From NCBI GenBank assembly GCA_002633025.1, contig NMRB01001272.1:43533-107532 (forward strand): a DNA stretch of 64,000 bases, written 5' to 3'. Of the stretch, positions 9,950-21,900 are shown piece by piece. How positions within the stretch are numbered: position 1 is the stretch's first letter; each line of letters opens with the position of its first letter. A program made the translations under genes and the position numbers. The DNA is from Notospermus geniculatus (Eukaryota; Nemertea; Pilidiophora; Heteronemertea; Lineidae). The notes under the pieces are model-generated. The model was not told the origin of the DNA, did no database searches, and saw only the letters and a program-made list of their open reading frames with translations.

Positions 9950-12900
9950 TCTACAAGCTCGTTGATTGTATAATACGTGGCAGTGCTATTTTCTCACTGA
10001 GATGACATCAAAAACATAAACTTATGACGATGCTACAAGTTTCAGGAGCGAATATCATCATGCCACAGACATGAATTTGTACATGTGTGTCTGCTGCCAG
10101 CTTAACCACCGCTTATTGTGGAAAACATCCGGTATTTGGCTGCCACGCTTGAGAATTGTCTCAATAAATGAACACTAAACGGGACCGACTCAACCGAAAG
10201 ATGGGGACACATCCATTGTGTAACAGACAGAGGGTTAAAGTAGGGCTGAAAGGGAGACCCTGATGTCTCTATTGTCCCGACCTGTGTAGGTTCGCCAGGA
10301 ATGTTATTCATGCTCACTGAACCGCGGCGCCGACACTCAAAACCGCGCCGCGAATCTCGAAGGGATCAGTGTGAACGAAACGAGCGATAAACCAGGAACC
10401 GTGAGGACTATTCAACACGTGACATCGGATATAAATTTTCATAATTCGATAACTCGTATTTATACGTTCATATAGGCTTACCTGGCCATTAAAAAGGCTT
10501 ACGTGGTTTCGAAATTTATTTAGTCGTTTGATCGGACAGTATCGGGAAAGGCCTATTTGATATCGGCATATCGTGCGCCCCGTTCGTAGGTGACACAAGA
10601 ACAGCGCTGCGGTTCACTACACGATGTCATAACTCTGTCAGCGCCAATCGAAATGATTACCCATCTCAACCAATTAACGGAGACTATCCTTAATGATTTA
10701 TTGATCTACCGCAGCATCAAAAACTGATACTCCTGGATGCGATTTCAAGCTCACTGACAATAACTTTCCCGTTTCCGTAGAGTACCATCGATTTCTGAGG
10801 GATTTCGTGTCCGGATTATCACGGATATTTATCTATCATCCACACCGCTGACTGGGGATACATAAGGTTTGTACCGTTATGTAATTTTGCCTTATGACAT
10901 TTTCCGTGTATTGTTTCGTAATGTCATATTCTAATTGGGAACGAGCTGTCAGCTGGTTTGTAAACTTCCAGTAAGTTCATTACATCCACAGTTCTCTTCC
11001 TATCAGTTTATTTTCTATGTCTTGTGATCGGATTCTGATAAAAGGCTTCTCCTTCTCCTGACATCTTAACAAATAGGTCTATCGTCACAGGAAGTTTCAG
11101 AACACCCCATCGGCATGGGACACGGTCGTGTCTGTTGGCTCGTACTTCGAGACCAAACGCCCAAGTTACAAAAGATGATTTCCCCTTACCAGTCCTGTCA
11201 TCAGAGTTCGATAAAGCTAAATCTTCCAACTGACATCTTACCTAAAATCCTAGCCACTAAAGTGTCGAAATGTCGCTCAACGACATCATCCATTTCATCA
11301 CGTCCGCCGTGTTATCATAAGCAACTGCAACATCAATTACAGATGTCTAACAAGAAATCCGGATCACGTTTTATAGCAGCTCACTTTGTGTTACAATCAT
11401 GAGGATGCCGATGGAAGCAAGGAGTTGCGCAACAACTGACGGGTCGGCTTGTAATTTGGTAAAATGAATACCGCACCCAACTTTTATCTTGCCTAGTATA
11501 GACTGTTGCTGCAGCAGTGCAGGCCACAGCATCAGTCGTGTATCGACCTTCTCTTCAGCATCCTCAAGATTAAACATCTAAAACTAGCTGTAGCAAAGTG
11601 TCATTCACAGTTTTCTACACATCACTCCCTTTGCCAAATTCCACGCCAACTCATTTCACACATTCACAGAATTTCCAAAATGTCACCTCAGAACGATCAG
11701 TGCACGGCCTATTCATTAAATTCGCCCCTGGTCAAGCGTTCGGCGCAGTTCACCAGCCTCTTATCATCCTGTAAGCAGCCAGCGACTCCAGTCGGCCTCG
11801 GGCAATCGATTTCTCCTTGAGATTTTGCCGCCGATCGGAGGTAAAGATTTCAATTGGGTATAAGTGGGGGGCTGGACTCGAGTCTACTTTACAGTTAGAG
11901 GGGAATACCTTCACACGGTAGGAACTAGGCCTACACTGGCCACCTGACCTCGTAACTGCACTTATCAGCACCAGTATGGGCCAATGTACCAATGAACGAC
12001 ACACCCTGATCCACTTGTTGATTACTTCGCCGTGCTGCAAGGGACAACCTTTTATCGGCCTGGGGTGTCTACTCTTCTCAGGGATGGATGACGGCAAATC
12101 ACGGCTAACCCCGTGGCCCCAACCGGCTACATGTAGAACTGGACAAAGCTTGGGGGAATTAAAGCCAAAGGAATCAATGGCTATAAGAAACCAGATCGTT
12201 TGGGCTTAGCATTCTGTATCATTGGGGCTCAAACTGAAAACTGCAGTGCTTCTGACACGTCTGAACGAAGGATATGGACATCACTGCCACAGGGCTGGTC
12301 CATCGGCTGTCTGAGTACGTCAAAAACTATCCTGTGGGCTTGTAGGTCGATCAGAGAGTGCATCAAACCCTACATGTACCAGCATTCTTGACAAGCACAG
12401 ATATGTACATGTACACATCATGCACATGTAATTGGCACTTTAGAACGGAGACAATATGTAATTATTTAATAAAACAAGGGGCAAGGGCTCTTCATAGTGA
12501 ACGAGTCTGAATATTATAGGCCAGCATGAAGTTGCTCATACTTTAGCACAAAATTCGACTGTTATTGCATGCCTACACATTTCACATGCATTACTGTGTA
12601 CAGTCGCACAAGAGACATCGTCCTTCCACATGTAGTGGTCTTGTCAGAGTATCCCTGAAATCCAAGTTACGAATACGCTGTATTTAACACGGCGGGATGT
12701 CAAAAGCTTCCTGAGCCTGTGGTAACGGTTTAATAGAAGGAATGAAGCTCACAGTGGTCTTTCGTTGAAACCATATGATGGAGAGGTGTATTTTGAGAAC
12801 ACATTCAAACCGGAAGAATGGGGAACCGTCGCCCACTGTCCGACGCTGTGGGAGCGAACTGGACTCTCTGCTCTTGGGTAACCACCACCATCATCATAGT

Positions 12901-13158
12901 GGTGCCACTGTACTTTCTGTGCATTAGCTAACATCTACATGGCCGATGTTACATTTGATTAGTTGCGAAGTTAGCAAACGAACATGTTCAAACGGACATC
13001 TAGGTTGTCACGAAGTCGTTCATGTGGCCACTAAAGCGAAGAACAAGTTGTTCTTTAACAAACAGTAGGAAATTTACCTCAAACGTTTCGTCACTAGACG
13101 ATGAGACTTGCATGTATTCAGCAAGTGCCTCGACTGTCTTTATTGGTGACATAAATAC

Positions 13159-13309
13159 ATGTCGTGGGCTGAGAATTGGAGAATTGACTGGTTCTATGTG
13201 GGTTTTTAGCTTGACCCAAATTCCCTGTGCCTATAGTCCTTTGTAGGCACAGGAAGTCAGGGCCAAGTTAAAAATGGACATAGAACCAGTCAGTTCTCAG
13301 CCCACGATG
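13159..13309. mobile_element. Near-complete foldback element
   Basis: A 151-base stretch folds on itself almost end to end. The left arm begins CATGTCGTGGGCTGAGAA and the right arm, reversed, CATCGTGGGCTGAGAA; both continue through GACTGGTTCTATGT and into CCTGTGCCTA near the loop at about 13235. Eight bases near 13177 are present in one arm only. Confidence 0.8.
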
Positions 13310-16199
13310 TATTTTCGACTACATTTACTTGTGAAAGAATACGATACGTTATTCTACTAATTTCCCATTACTTTCTGTAACACTGCCCATCATTGACCGA
13401 ATTTGCCACCGATGAGTTCTCCTGTCCTCCAGCAGAAAACATTACAAATGATATTAATTCGCAAGTCATGAGTGGGTGGGATTGTAACTATATCAAATAA
13501 CACAACAAACTGGATTCCAGAAATTGTATTAATCACCGTGGCCAAAGGTTTAATGAGCGTGTTGTTTACAAGATAAACCACGATTAATTGTGCCAATCGG
13601 CAATTAATTGTCACCCACTCGGTCAGAAATATAGTTATTTTGAAGTGATGCTGATGAGAACTGGTAGGCCCTACTAATTATCATTAGACTTTGATCGTGT
13701 TTGACATTGGTGATTTGATTGATACACGCGAGTTCTTAGAAAAAGTTTAAAACAATTCAGCTGAGAGATTGGTTTAATTACTGTAATTGCAGTTATCATA
13801 TTATTGTAGCGAAGATGGAGGTTTAGGTGTGAAAGGAAGTGTTGTCCCTATAGTATAATGTCCCTTTATATAAAGGCCAATTACATGTATGAAGGCAGTT
13901 GACGACGTTGTCTTTCAATAAGGAATCACCACTCCTACGACTTCTGTTGACATACAGTAACCCCGCATTTCCAACGTAATTGATGTGTATATGAATTTCG
14001 TCACTGAGGGACACCCGCTGATTGATTTGGGGATGGGGGGCTCTTCTTTTTGCCAGACAGATATCTGCGAACAGTGATGGGCAAAAAATGTACGCTTTAA
14101 ATAACTAGCCCTTATCATAGTTTAGGCACCCCCTCCCCCACACATACATCAACATGCATTTAAGTATATACCGACAAGTCCGGTTGAAAGCGTGTCTCAT
14201 GGCCCACAGAGAGAGGAACCAACGAGATAATTTGAAGATAGGGCAATAAAGTAATTAAGCTGTGATTACGCATTAATCACATTTCTGTGGTTCAGTGCGA
14301 TGTAGGCCACCATTCATGACCTTGTGTCGCGACTCCTGACAGACAGATAGCTTGATTACAGCAATTTTCAAAGAAAGTTACACGATCTATCGAAATTGAT
14401 AAATCATACAAATCATTTGTTCCAGGCTATATATAATATTGTTAATGATATTTTAAAGGTGAACGTACAGTACCAATCGCTGGCCAGACTAGGTCAAGGA
14501 TGGACGTCTCGTTCGTCTGGTCGGAGACTGGCCGAACGCAAGAGTCAGTCAATGATCCCAACGATATGTATGATGATATGTACGGTGGAACGTCATCATT
14601 CAGGCCGCTATGAGAGCGAGACTGACTTAGCATTCATCTGCCATGTCTGTGTACAATAATCTGTGCATTCGTTGTACATACCACTGAACCCTTTACAGGG
14701 TCTTTTCTCTTGAAGGCAGTACAATACCATGTCGACAAGTCTCGCCAGACAGACGTCTTTGTACAGCACACAGTGCACTGAGCATTTGGTTCCTGGTATG
14801 AGTTGCATTGTGTAGCATTTGGTATCATAACCAGCATCCGATAAGCATGACTAACCTCCCTCGGGCGAGGTGTCCATTTCCCAGACCACGTTCACACAGC
14901 CTTTCCCTTCTTGTCATAAGCACCCTCTCCTTGGTATGTCACGCAGGACAAAAATATCATCATCGACAAATTTAGGTTTAGGGGTTATTTTAAAATAAGA
15001 ATGAAGGGATCTAGAGAGAATGGGTTGATGAACAGAGCTACTGCATACCAACGTGGATTTCGATGACAAGGTATACTCGTATTTAAGGCGCCTTCTAATC
15101 TTACAGGCAAGAGGCAGGCACTGCCAGATTGCAAAGCAGAAGGGTAGTTGTCCCCTACGGCTTGATATGTCGATGAAAACGAGGAAGTGTAAGGTTGTGG
15201 TAGATGTCAAGATATCACTTCAGTGTCACCTTCAAGGTAGCCTAGCGCAGGCGTCGTCGGTGCTATGTGTAATAGACATGACAGATAACGGGCATTCCAC
15301 TACGCATGTTGAGTACTACTTTCCCCAATCACTCCCAGGGTTTCTGCCAGAAATTTTTTGGAGGGTACTAATTTCTTCAAAATCAGCAAAAACCACACGA
15401 AATTAAAGAAAATGACCCATTTCTGTTCCTTTGAGGGTACTAGCATAGTGCCTTTAGTACCCTCTGGCGGAAACAGTATGGTTCTTCTAATAGGCCTACT
15501 GATGCTGTCGTTGGTAATGGTAATAGTATTAGTGTAAGAAACGTATCCTCTACGTTTCAATGACGCTTGTTATCGATAGCAAGTCAAATAATAAGTCAGG
15601 AATTTATTGAATACAATACAATATACAAGAGTTTTGTCTTACTAAGATAGTGAGGTGTGTGGTAAAAACGTGAAATAAGAAAGATTAAATTCACTCGGGC
15701 ACCCCGAATGTTCAGTGTAGTACATGTACATGTACTTAGAATTCGAGGAACCCCTTGCACTATTTCGTTGGCATGATGACAGAACATTGAATTGACCTTG
15801 TTTAGTTGCACTTCCTTCTGCATACTATCATCACATATCGGGATATTGTATATCCCACGATTGACCTGGCCCTGCTATGAAAGATGACGCGGGTACAAGC
15901 TACCGTTCGGACTTGTCAACATAAGGCACTTGCCTGATATATGTGTAATCATTGTTCAGTCGGTCTGTCAACAAGTAAAGCAAATACGAAGTGGCCATGA
16001 CTTGATATTTAGGTTCTCGGGCACAGCGGAGTCCCTGACCCCGGGAACCATGGCAAACAGATGTACTCCAGAATGTCGTGATGTCATCCCCTAAGGGAGG
16101 ACTTTAGGGCAGAGGGTAATCAGATGACATAAATGGTATGGAAATACATGGATTGCATGCAGGGGAATTGCATACGCGGATCGGTTGAAGTGTTCTTCT

Positions 16200-16250
16200 T
16201 AAACTTAAGGCATGTAAGGTCGACGGTTCGATTCCGAAACGGATGCAGAT
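16200..16250 (+). repeat. tRNA B-box-like sequence, possible SINE remnant
   Basis: GACGGTTCGATTCCG near 16218-16232 matches the internal B box of RNA polymerase III genes. No cloverleaf can be drawn around it, so it is listed as a possible tRNA-derived SINE remnant rather than a tRNA. Confidence 0.35.
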
Positions 16251-16690
16251 CTTCAAGAGCTTGGACGGGGTCTTCATTGCAAGTACATGTATGTGTGTGA
16301 TGTTGACACCCACAGTATCATTCCTGTCACTTGGAGCAGCAGGTTGAACTGGCATGTGTCTCTGGTTCGGCCTCGCTCGTCCAGGCCCCTCTCAGCACAA
16401 TGGCGTAAATTTATTAGAAACGCCCAGGGGTTTTTACATCCCGGCCTGGTAACACCCTCAGGACGTGACAGTCGATGGAAAACTAAGATAGGTGAAACCA
16501 CATCAATTGTGGAACGTGATTCGTATACCTCCAACATTGTCCAAGTCTCAAAAAAGAACTTACTGCGGCAAGCCAGTATCTCTTTGTGGCATGAAAAAAT
16601 TTGTTTAGTGTGCATCGGCGGGTTACTTATTCGTGAAAGTGTGTGAGATGAAATGTATCGGCGACAACGACAACAAGTGACAACAACAAT

Positions 16691-16845
16691 GGGGATCCTA
16701 GCAACGATAGAGGGCAGCACACCGAAACAAGGTCCTATACAATGGACACCTTTTGTGCGGGAAATTGATCAGGACCGGGATGTCAGTTTCATTCCAATAG
16801 TTTTAACCACTAGTGACACCTATTGAGGCAGTGGGCTAGGGTCCC
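16691..16845 (-). mobile_element. Three-copy short MITE, copy 1
   Basis: Reverse-oriented copy of an element also found at 37044-37202 and 53227-53399. Its ends are CAATGGGGATCCTAGC and, inverted, CAATGGGACCCTAGC. Shared internal blocks are ACGATAGAGGGCAGCA, AGTTTTAACCACTAGTGAC and ACCTATTGAGGCAGTG. No coding capacity. Confidence 0.85.
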
Positions 16846-17165
16846 ATTGCAAAAATAAGCTTCCCATGGATATTCTCCACAGTTCCCGTGAAGAGGATAA
16901 TGAATTGTCATTTGTATTGATCGTCTGAATGAAATGCCACGACTTTATTAATGTTGTTGTATAGCCAATGTAACAAATAGACAATTTTGTTTCGACATAA
17001 ACCAATTTCCTTATCAAAATTAAAATCTACATAAAAATGAATTTCTTGATTGTTCCTAAATCATTCACAGATTGAGATATTTTCTGATTTCCTGAAGTCA
17101 AGTTCGGAAGAAGTGCTTTTGATAACGTAGAACTACATGTACTCTATTCATGTTTTGTAAACTCG

Positions 17166-17440
17166 TCCCCAGTGTTCAATTGGGCATAAGTATAGACCCA
17201 CCACCAAACTGGCATGATTGGCGACAAAAGTGAAGGATCATCAATAGACGGCGCTACTTGACGAAGGAGCCAATCATAAGCTATCGCCCCAGGTTTGGCC
17301 GCCGCCGCCGTAACACACTTTCTGATTGGGTAAGATCAAGATACGTGTACAAAATGTACACTCTATACTCGCGGCAGATTCCCAGCGGAATCGTACCCTT
17401 TTTCAATTCCGCCGGCGACAAATGGGCCTGGTCGGGAGTC
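17166..17440 (+). repeat. Dispersed repeat, copy 1 (partner at 49785-50010)
   Basis: Shares ordered blocks with 49785-50010: ATATAGACCCA/TATAGACCCA, CTGGCAYGATT, AAAAGTGAAGGATCA, CCAATCATA, ACACACTTTCTGATTGG and ATACTCGCGGCAGATTCCC. Divergence between the copies is large. The 3' edge carries a minus-strand AGTTCGACTCCC (17432-17443), which resembles a Pol III B box. Confidence 0.65.
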
Positions 17441-17541
17441 GAACTTAGAGCCATCAGATGGGATATATGGACGTAATTTTGATTAACTGTATACAGCATT
17501 CGGCAAATCATGATTCAGGAATCATTGCTTGGTGAACCTTT

Positions 17542-17589
17542 GGATGAAATTCAAACCAAAAGCCATGGCTCTTGGTCTGAATTTCATCC
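17542..17589. repeat. 48-base imperfect palindrome
   Basis: GGATGAAATTCA and ACCAAAAGCC read towards a CATG centre near 17564, with the complement GGCTCTTGGT and TGAATTTCATCC following. It can form a long hairpin. No family assignment. Confidence 0.6.
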
Positions 17590-18872
17590 TGATCTATACT
17601 GACAGACGAAAGTTGACCCTAGAGAATATCAGTTATGAATTCCTGTATGGCTCACCGATATGATAGTGCAAGCGATTCCCCTCCGATAAAATGCAGCATT
17701 GGACACACACAAACAAAATGCAATTATCATGGCGACTGGAACCGATAGTGAGAGATGAGGTTACTATCATGAGTCAATGACTGTTGATCAATAGACGAGT
17801 AAAAATGCCGGTGTGGAAGGAATGGGAGTACTTGGAGCGGAAGTCCGAGTTGCAATAGTCTGCTCTTGTAAGGCTATAATGGTACAAAGTAAGCGATACA
17901 CCGACATTTCGTGACTGAAAGGGGCGACTTAAGGTAACGATCTCCACCGAGACACACCCTCCAGATTAACTGTCTCTCTCGTCCCCCCCCCCCACACACA
18001 CCTGACAGAGACTTTCGTCCTTTTTTACATGTAGTTGGGCAATGGCCTTAAGGGGGCATTTGGGAGTGGAACCAACATCAGAGACGTGTCGGCCAAGGTC
18101 CCAGGAACTTGTTGTTTGCTGGGATGGAGAAAAATGTCATGATCCAAAAAAAACATTGGACAAAACACTTCATGAAGGAAAACTGTGGTCTCCAATGGTC
18201 AAGGCGACAGCAGGGTACCCCCGAGCTATATTTGCACAGCACGTAAAATCGCATAACATGCTTTTCCCCTGACTTTTATTGTTGTTGAACGCTGTTCACT
18301 TTGTGGTGTTCTAAGTGATGGCCACATGTCTCTTTGTCCATCAAAATAGTTTGCAATCTGCAACAAAAACACTTCCTGAGCCCTTACAAATGCGATTTCT
18401 AACTAAGCTGCGTCAACAGTCGCAAAATAAATTCCTTTATTGAGGGGTTTAGTACAAGTCTGCATGCCTTGAAGATTAGGAAGAGTGAGTTAATTTGTAA
18501 TGATGACAGATATACGGACCCTTTCTTACTCAAACAGTCGAAACAGTTATGTTTTCTTAAACTAAGTGCTGTCCACGCAGGGAGTTCGACACCCTCCTTG
18601 GCCATGGCATCCGCACAAAAGATCGTGTCGGGTTCTGTGTTCGAAGCTGTTGCGACGAACAGTGGCCTGCCCTGTACATACCGTAGGTTCCAAGGTTGCT
18701 TTTGATTGTCGTGGTCTGGACTGATAAAAAAATTGATGGGCACTGCCACTGCCCATTTTCAAGGGACGTCAAGATCTGATGACAGAGTAGCATCATTATA
18801 TAGCACTCAAATTTCTTATCTCATTTCAGGACACTGCTTGAGAGAGCGAAGCCATTCGTCGAAAATACCAGA

Positions 18873-18880
18873 TGACGTCA
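18873..18880. promoter_or_regulatory. CRE palindrome at the LU gene start codon
   Basis: An exact TGACGTCA overlaps the first candidate start codon of the LU gene and is followed 23 bases later by ATCATGGCGGGTG, a YY1-like match. It may be regulatory; being inside the coding exon this is only suggestive. Confidence 0.3.
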
Positions 18881-18988
18881 TGACGCAGAGATCACAACCA
18901 ATCATGGCGGGTGTAAGAAACCTAATCGGGACATCGGTTCCTTCACTACTTATTCTTGCTACCAGCTTGCTGTTGGCGCAAAATATTG
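18880..18988 (+). CDS. LU gene exon 1: signal peptide
   Basis: Encodes a short N-terminal region and a hydrophobic core (S-L-L-I-L-A-T-S-L-L-L-A), then splices in phase 1 at GTAAGT. In-frame starts are at 18880 and 18904; the latter (ATCATGG) has the stronger context and gives a compact signal peptide. Confidence 0.88.
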
Positions 18989-21900
18989 GTAAGTTTGGCT
19001 TTGAATAGTTGTCTTCACCTTTCCAATTTTCTCTCAGTCTCATTTTGAGTTCCGAAGAAAACACAAAATTGCAGAAATCCTGCAGTAATGAAAGGGTTAA
19101 CGATAATACAGTTGATAATTGTCATTCTGAGCATGCTGTCAGCATTTAATACCATCCATTCAGGAATGAGCAAATAGATAAATTTCCTCTCGATTCTAAT
19201 CTACTTCCGTCAACTCGCTTCCCCAATCGCCACCCAACGGTGTAGAATATTGAAAGGAGTTAATGGTATAGGCCAGGAAAGGAACTGAAGCGTGCAGTTT
19301 CTCCCGGATTGGAAACACGTAGATCGATCTTATCTTCTCACACTTCACTCGATGCGAAGATTGGCACTGCTTTAGTTGTCAATTTATTAGTATTTCAAAT
19401 ATTAATTTTAATAATATAGAGGTAGCCGTGTTGATCGTTGAATGAATGAGTAGAGATGAAATAGGTAACACCGTCTTTTAAATCAAATTGGCTCTTGATG
19501 ATGAGACTGAGTTGTGTACGTAGCTATGCCTACTACATACAGCTATACGTATTCGAGTGCGGACACGAGCAAGCAAGCAAGCTTGTCTCAATATAACCAA
19601 GTTGATTTAAAAGACGGTGTTACCTATTCGATACTTATTCGAATCAAAATACCGATATTCACGATGAACATGGATATCTGTATGAGATTTTCGATGACAG
19701 ATATTTAGGCATCAACTTTGAAACCTAAATGAGGCTACATGATGAGTTGCCTCTTGATGATGAGACTGAGCTATACGTACGTATTCGAGTGCGGACACGA
19801 GCAAGCAAAATTTGAGATTTAAAATTTGAAGAAAAAATGAAAAAAACAGTCGCTAAGTAAGCTTTTATTCGGAGGAAATTCATTGAGGCAATGACTAGAC
19901 GTAATATATAATTTTTTTTCTCTCGAATTACTGCTGAGATATATTGTTTTGAAAGATAGTTGCCGACCTTGGTGCCCAACCCCAAAGTTCCTCATTTCAT
20001 ATTCCGTTATTTATCGACGCGTGTCAAGGAGCCTGTTCCTTATTAAGAGCTACAAATCATCATAAAACAATGATACGTGATGACCTCCTCGAAAGTCCTC
20101 CGAGGCAGACTAATTAAGCTAATTACTTGTAGAATAACCCCCACCCATTAATATCAGAAACAAGTGTATCAATTTCTGATGTTTTGATGTATTGACCGTA
20201 GGGTTAGACGGCCTTGTAATGAAAGGCTCCAGACTCCAACTTAAACGTGTGCAGTGGATACTCTGTTAATTGGTGCTTTCCACTTTTTTAACATTCTGTT
20301 AATTGGTGCTTTCAAAAGATGAACGATAGTTGTTTGCATGTTTCTGCTGCTCGTGGTGACTCTCGCGAAAAACACTTTGAAAATAGGAATAAAGACTGCA
20401 CTCTGAAAAAGTTATTTACAGTTAGCACAAAAAAATCTGTGATGCTTCATTAAGAATTATACAGTAAACATGTAAAAATATTGGCTGTGATTTAGAGTGT
20501 GGGTCCTCAAGAAAATATGACGCAGATTTAGGCCTACAGCAACTGACTTACATGTCTCAGTCATGCACGTGTATTTTCATGTGCTTTTGTAAAATGTACA
20601 ATTTTTTTGACAGTATGCTATCCATTCTTCGAGGGGTGGCCTTCATTTCAAATGTGAAATGAAATTATCTCTGATATGGCTGATATCAAAGAGTTTATCG
20701 TATTAGTTAATGACTGACGCGAATGCCAAGAATGCAATGTCATGTCTACTTGTAACAATCAATAGAGTTTGATGATCTTTGATAAACGAGATAGAACACA
20801 TTCGACAGAAGTGGAACTCCCCGAGTTCTCCAAACAAACTAATTTAGATAACTTCTCCCAATTGAACCTATTCCACTGGACACTCGTCAGGAATACTGCC
20901 AGGTTTATACAGGACGTGTCGAAATCGTCGGCGGTTTTAAATCCCCAGCTTCTCTGACTTTTGAATGCCGTATGCAGACCCCCAATGCCAGGTTGACCAC
21001 TGTAGAGTATTACCCATTACATAATAATCAGATTGGTTTTGGTTTTCTTGACATGTTTGTCATTCTGCATGGTCTCGATTCAACCTTGTCGATTCAATAA
21101 GTGTTACAAAGATGGCACTTAGATTAGCACACGTACACTTGAACAGCAACCAACATGTATGATGATGTTCAAATTTGTGTGATGATGTTCATGGACAAAT
21201 GTATGATCGTGTGGACTGTTTTCCCAACAAACCTGAACATGTATGATGATGTTCAAATTTTTAGCTGCATGTTTCATCTTGCCAATGCAAAACCTCCCAA
21301 AAAAATGTGTGATGATGTTCAGGGACAAATGTATGATCGTGTGGACGGTTTTCCCAACAAACTTGAACATCATCCAACATTATCCTTTCTCCATCATACT
21401 TCATCATACAATGTCCATGAATGTTGGACTGTAGATCGAAATCCACAACAAACTTGAACATCGTCATACAAGTCTATGATGCTGTTTTGAACAATGTTTG
21501 ATGATGTTCAAAATTTTAGCTGCATTGTCACGCGACAGAAATCGACACACAAGCTTGGACATCATCATACAAATGTATGATGATGTTTTGAACAAATGTA
21601 TGATCGTGTAGACAGGCCTTTAGTGTGACTTACCGAGCAACATGAAACGATAGAAGACTTCTCAAATTCATATGACAATGTTACTGAACGATTATGGAAG
21701 TTAGTGGAACTCTTCCGATGCACTGGGCACCACAAGACCAAATAATATGGAATGTGCTAAATGCATGTGGTTGCTTTTTCACGTACTGCATGCGCTGATG
21801 TGAAACTATTCAAATTCATTCTCATATAAAGAGATGTGCTGATATTTTTAAAATGGCCATCTCGATTTGAACAGTGGAGTATTGATTTCAATACACATCT

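Larger units (their letters stand above)
5418..18829. other. Long gene-free interval between two divergent genes
   Basis: About 13.4 kb between the charged-protein gene (minus) and the LU gene (plus). No exon chain with consistent phase, no transposase or reverse-transcriptase signature and no RNA gene is seen. It contains the separately listed foldbacks and duplications (6999-7105, 9208-9949, 13159-13309, 16691-16845, 17166-17440, 17542-17589) and a B-box-like sequence near 16220. Untranslated first exons of the LU gene may lie in its last part. Confidence 0.5.

Noticed and set aside
16274-16720. 148-aa minus-strand frame
   Set aside because: It begins inside the three-copy MITE and has no domain-like pattern; an artefact of repeat sequence.
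21155-21457. Overlapping frames rich in Met, Asp and Val (also at 50482-50855)
   Set aside because: Translations of the ATGATGTTC-rich MITE; the same peptides appear in inverted copies and carry no coding signal.
21138-21619. CRISPR-like array of short repeats
   Set aside because: Units are variable, touch each other without unique spacers, occur in both orientations and lie within a MITE of an animal genome.
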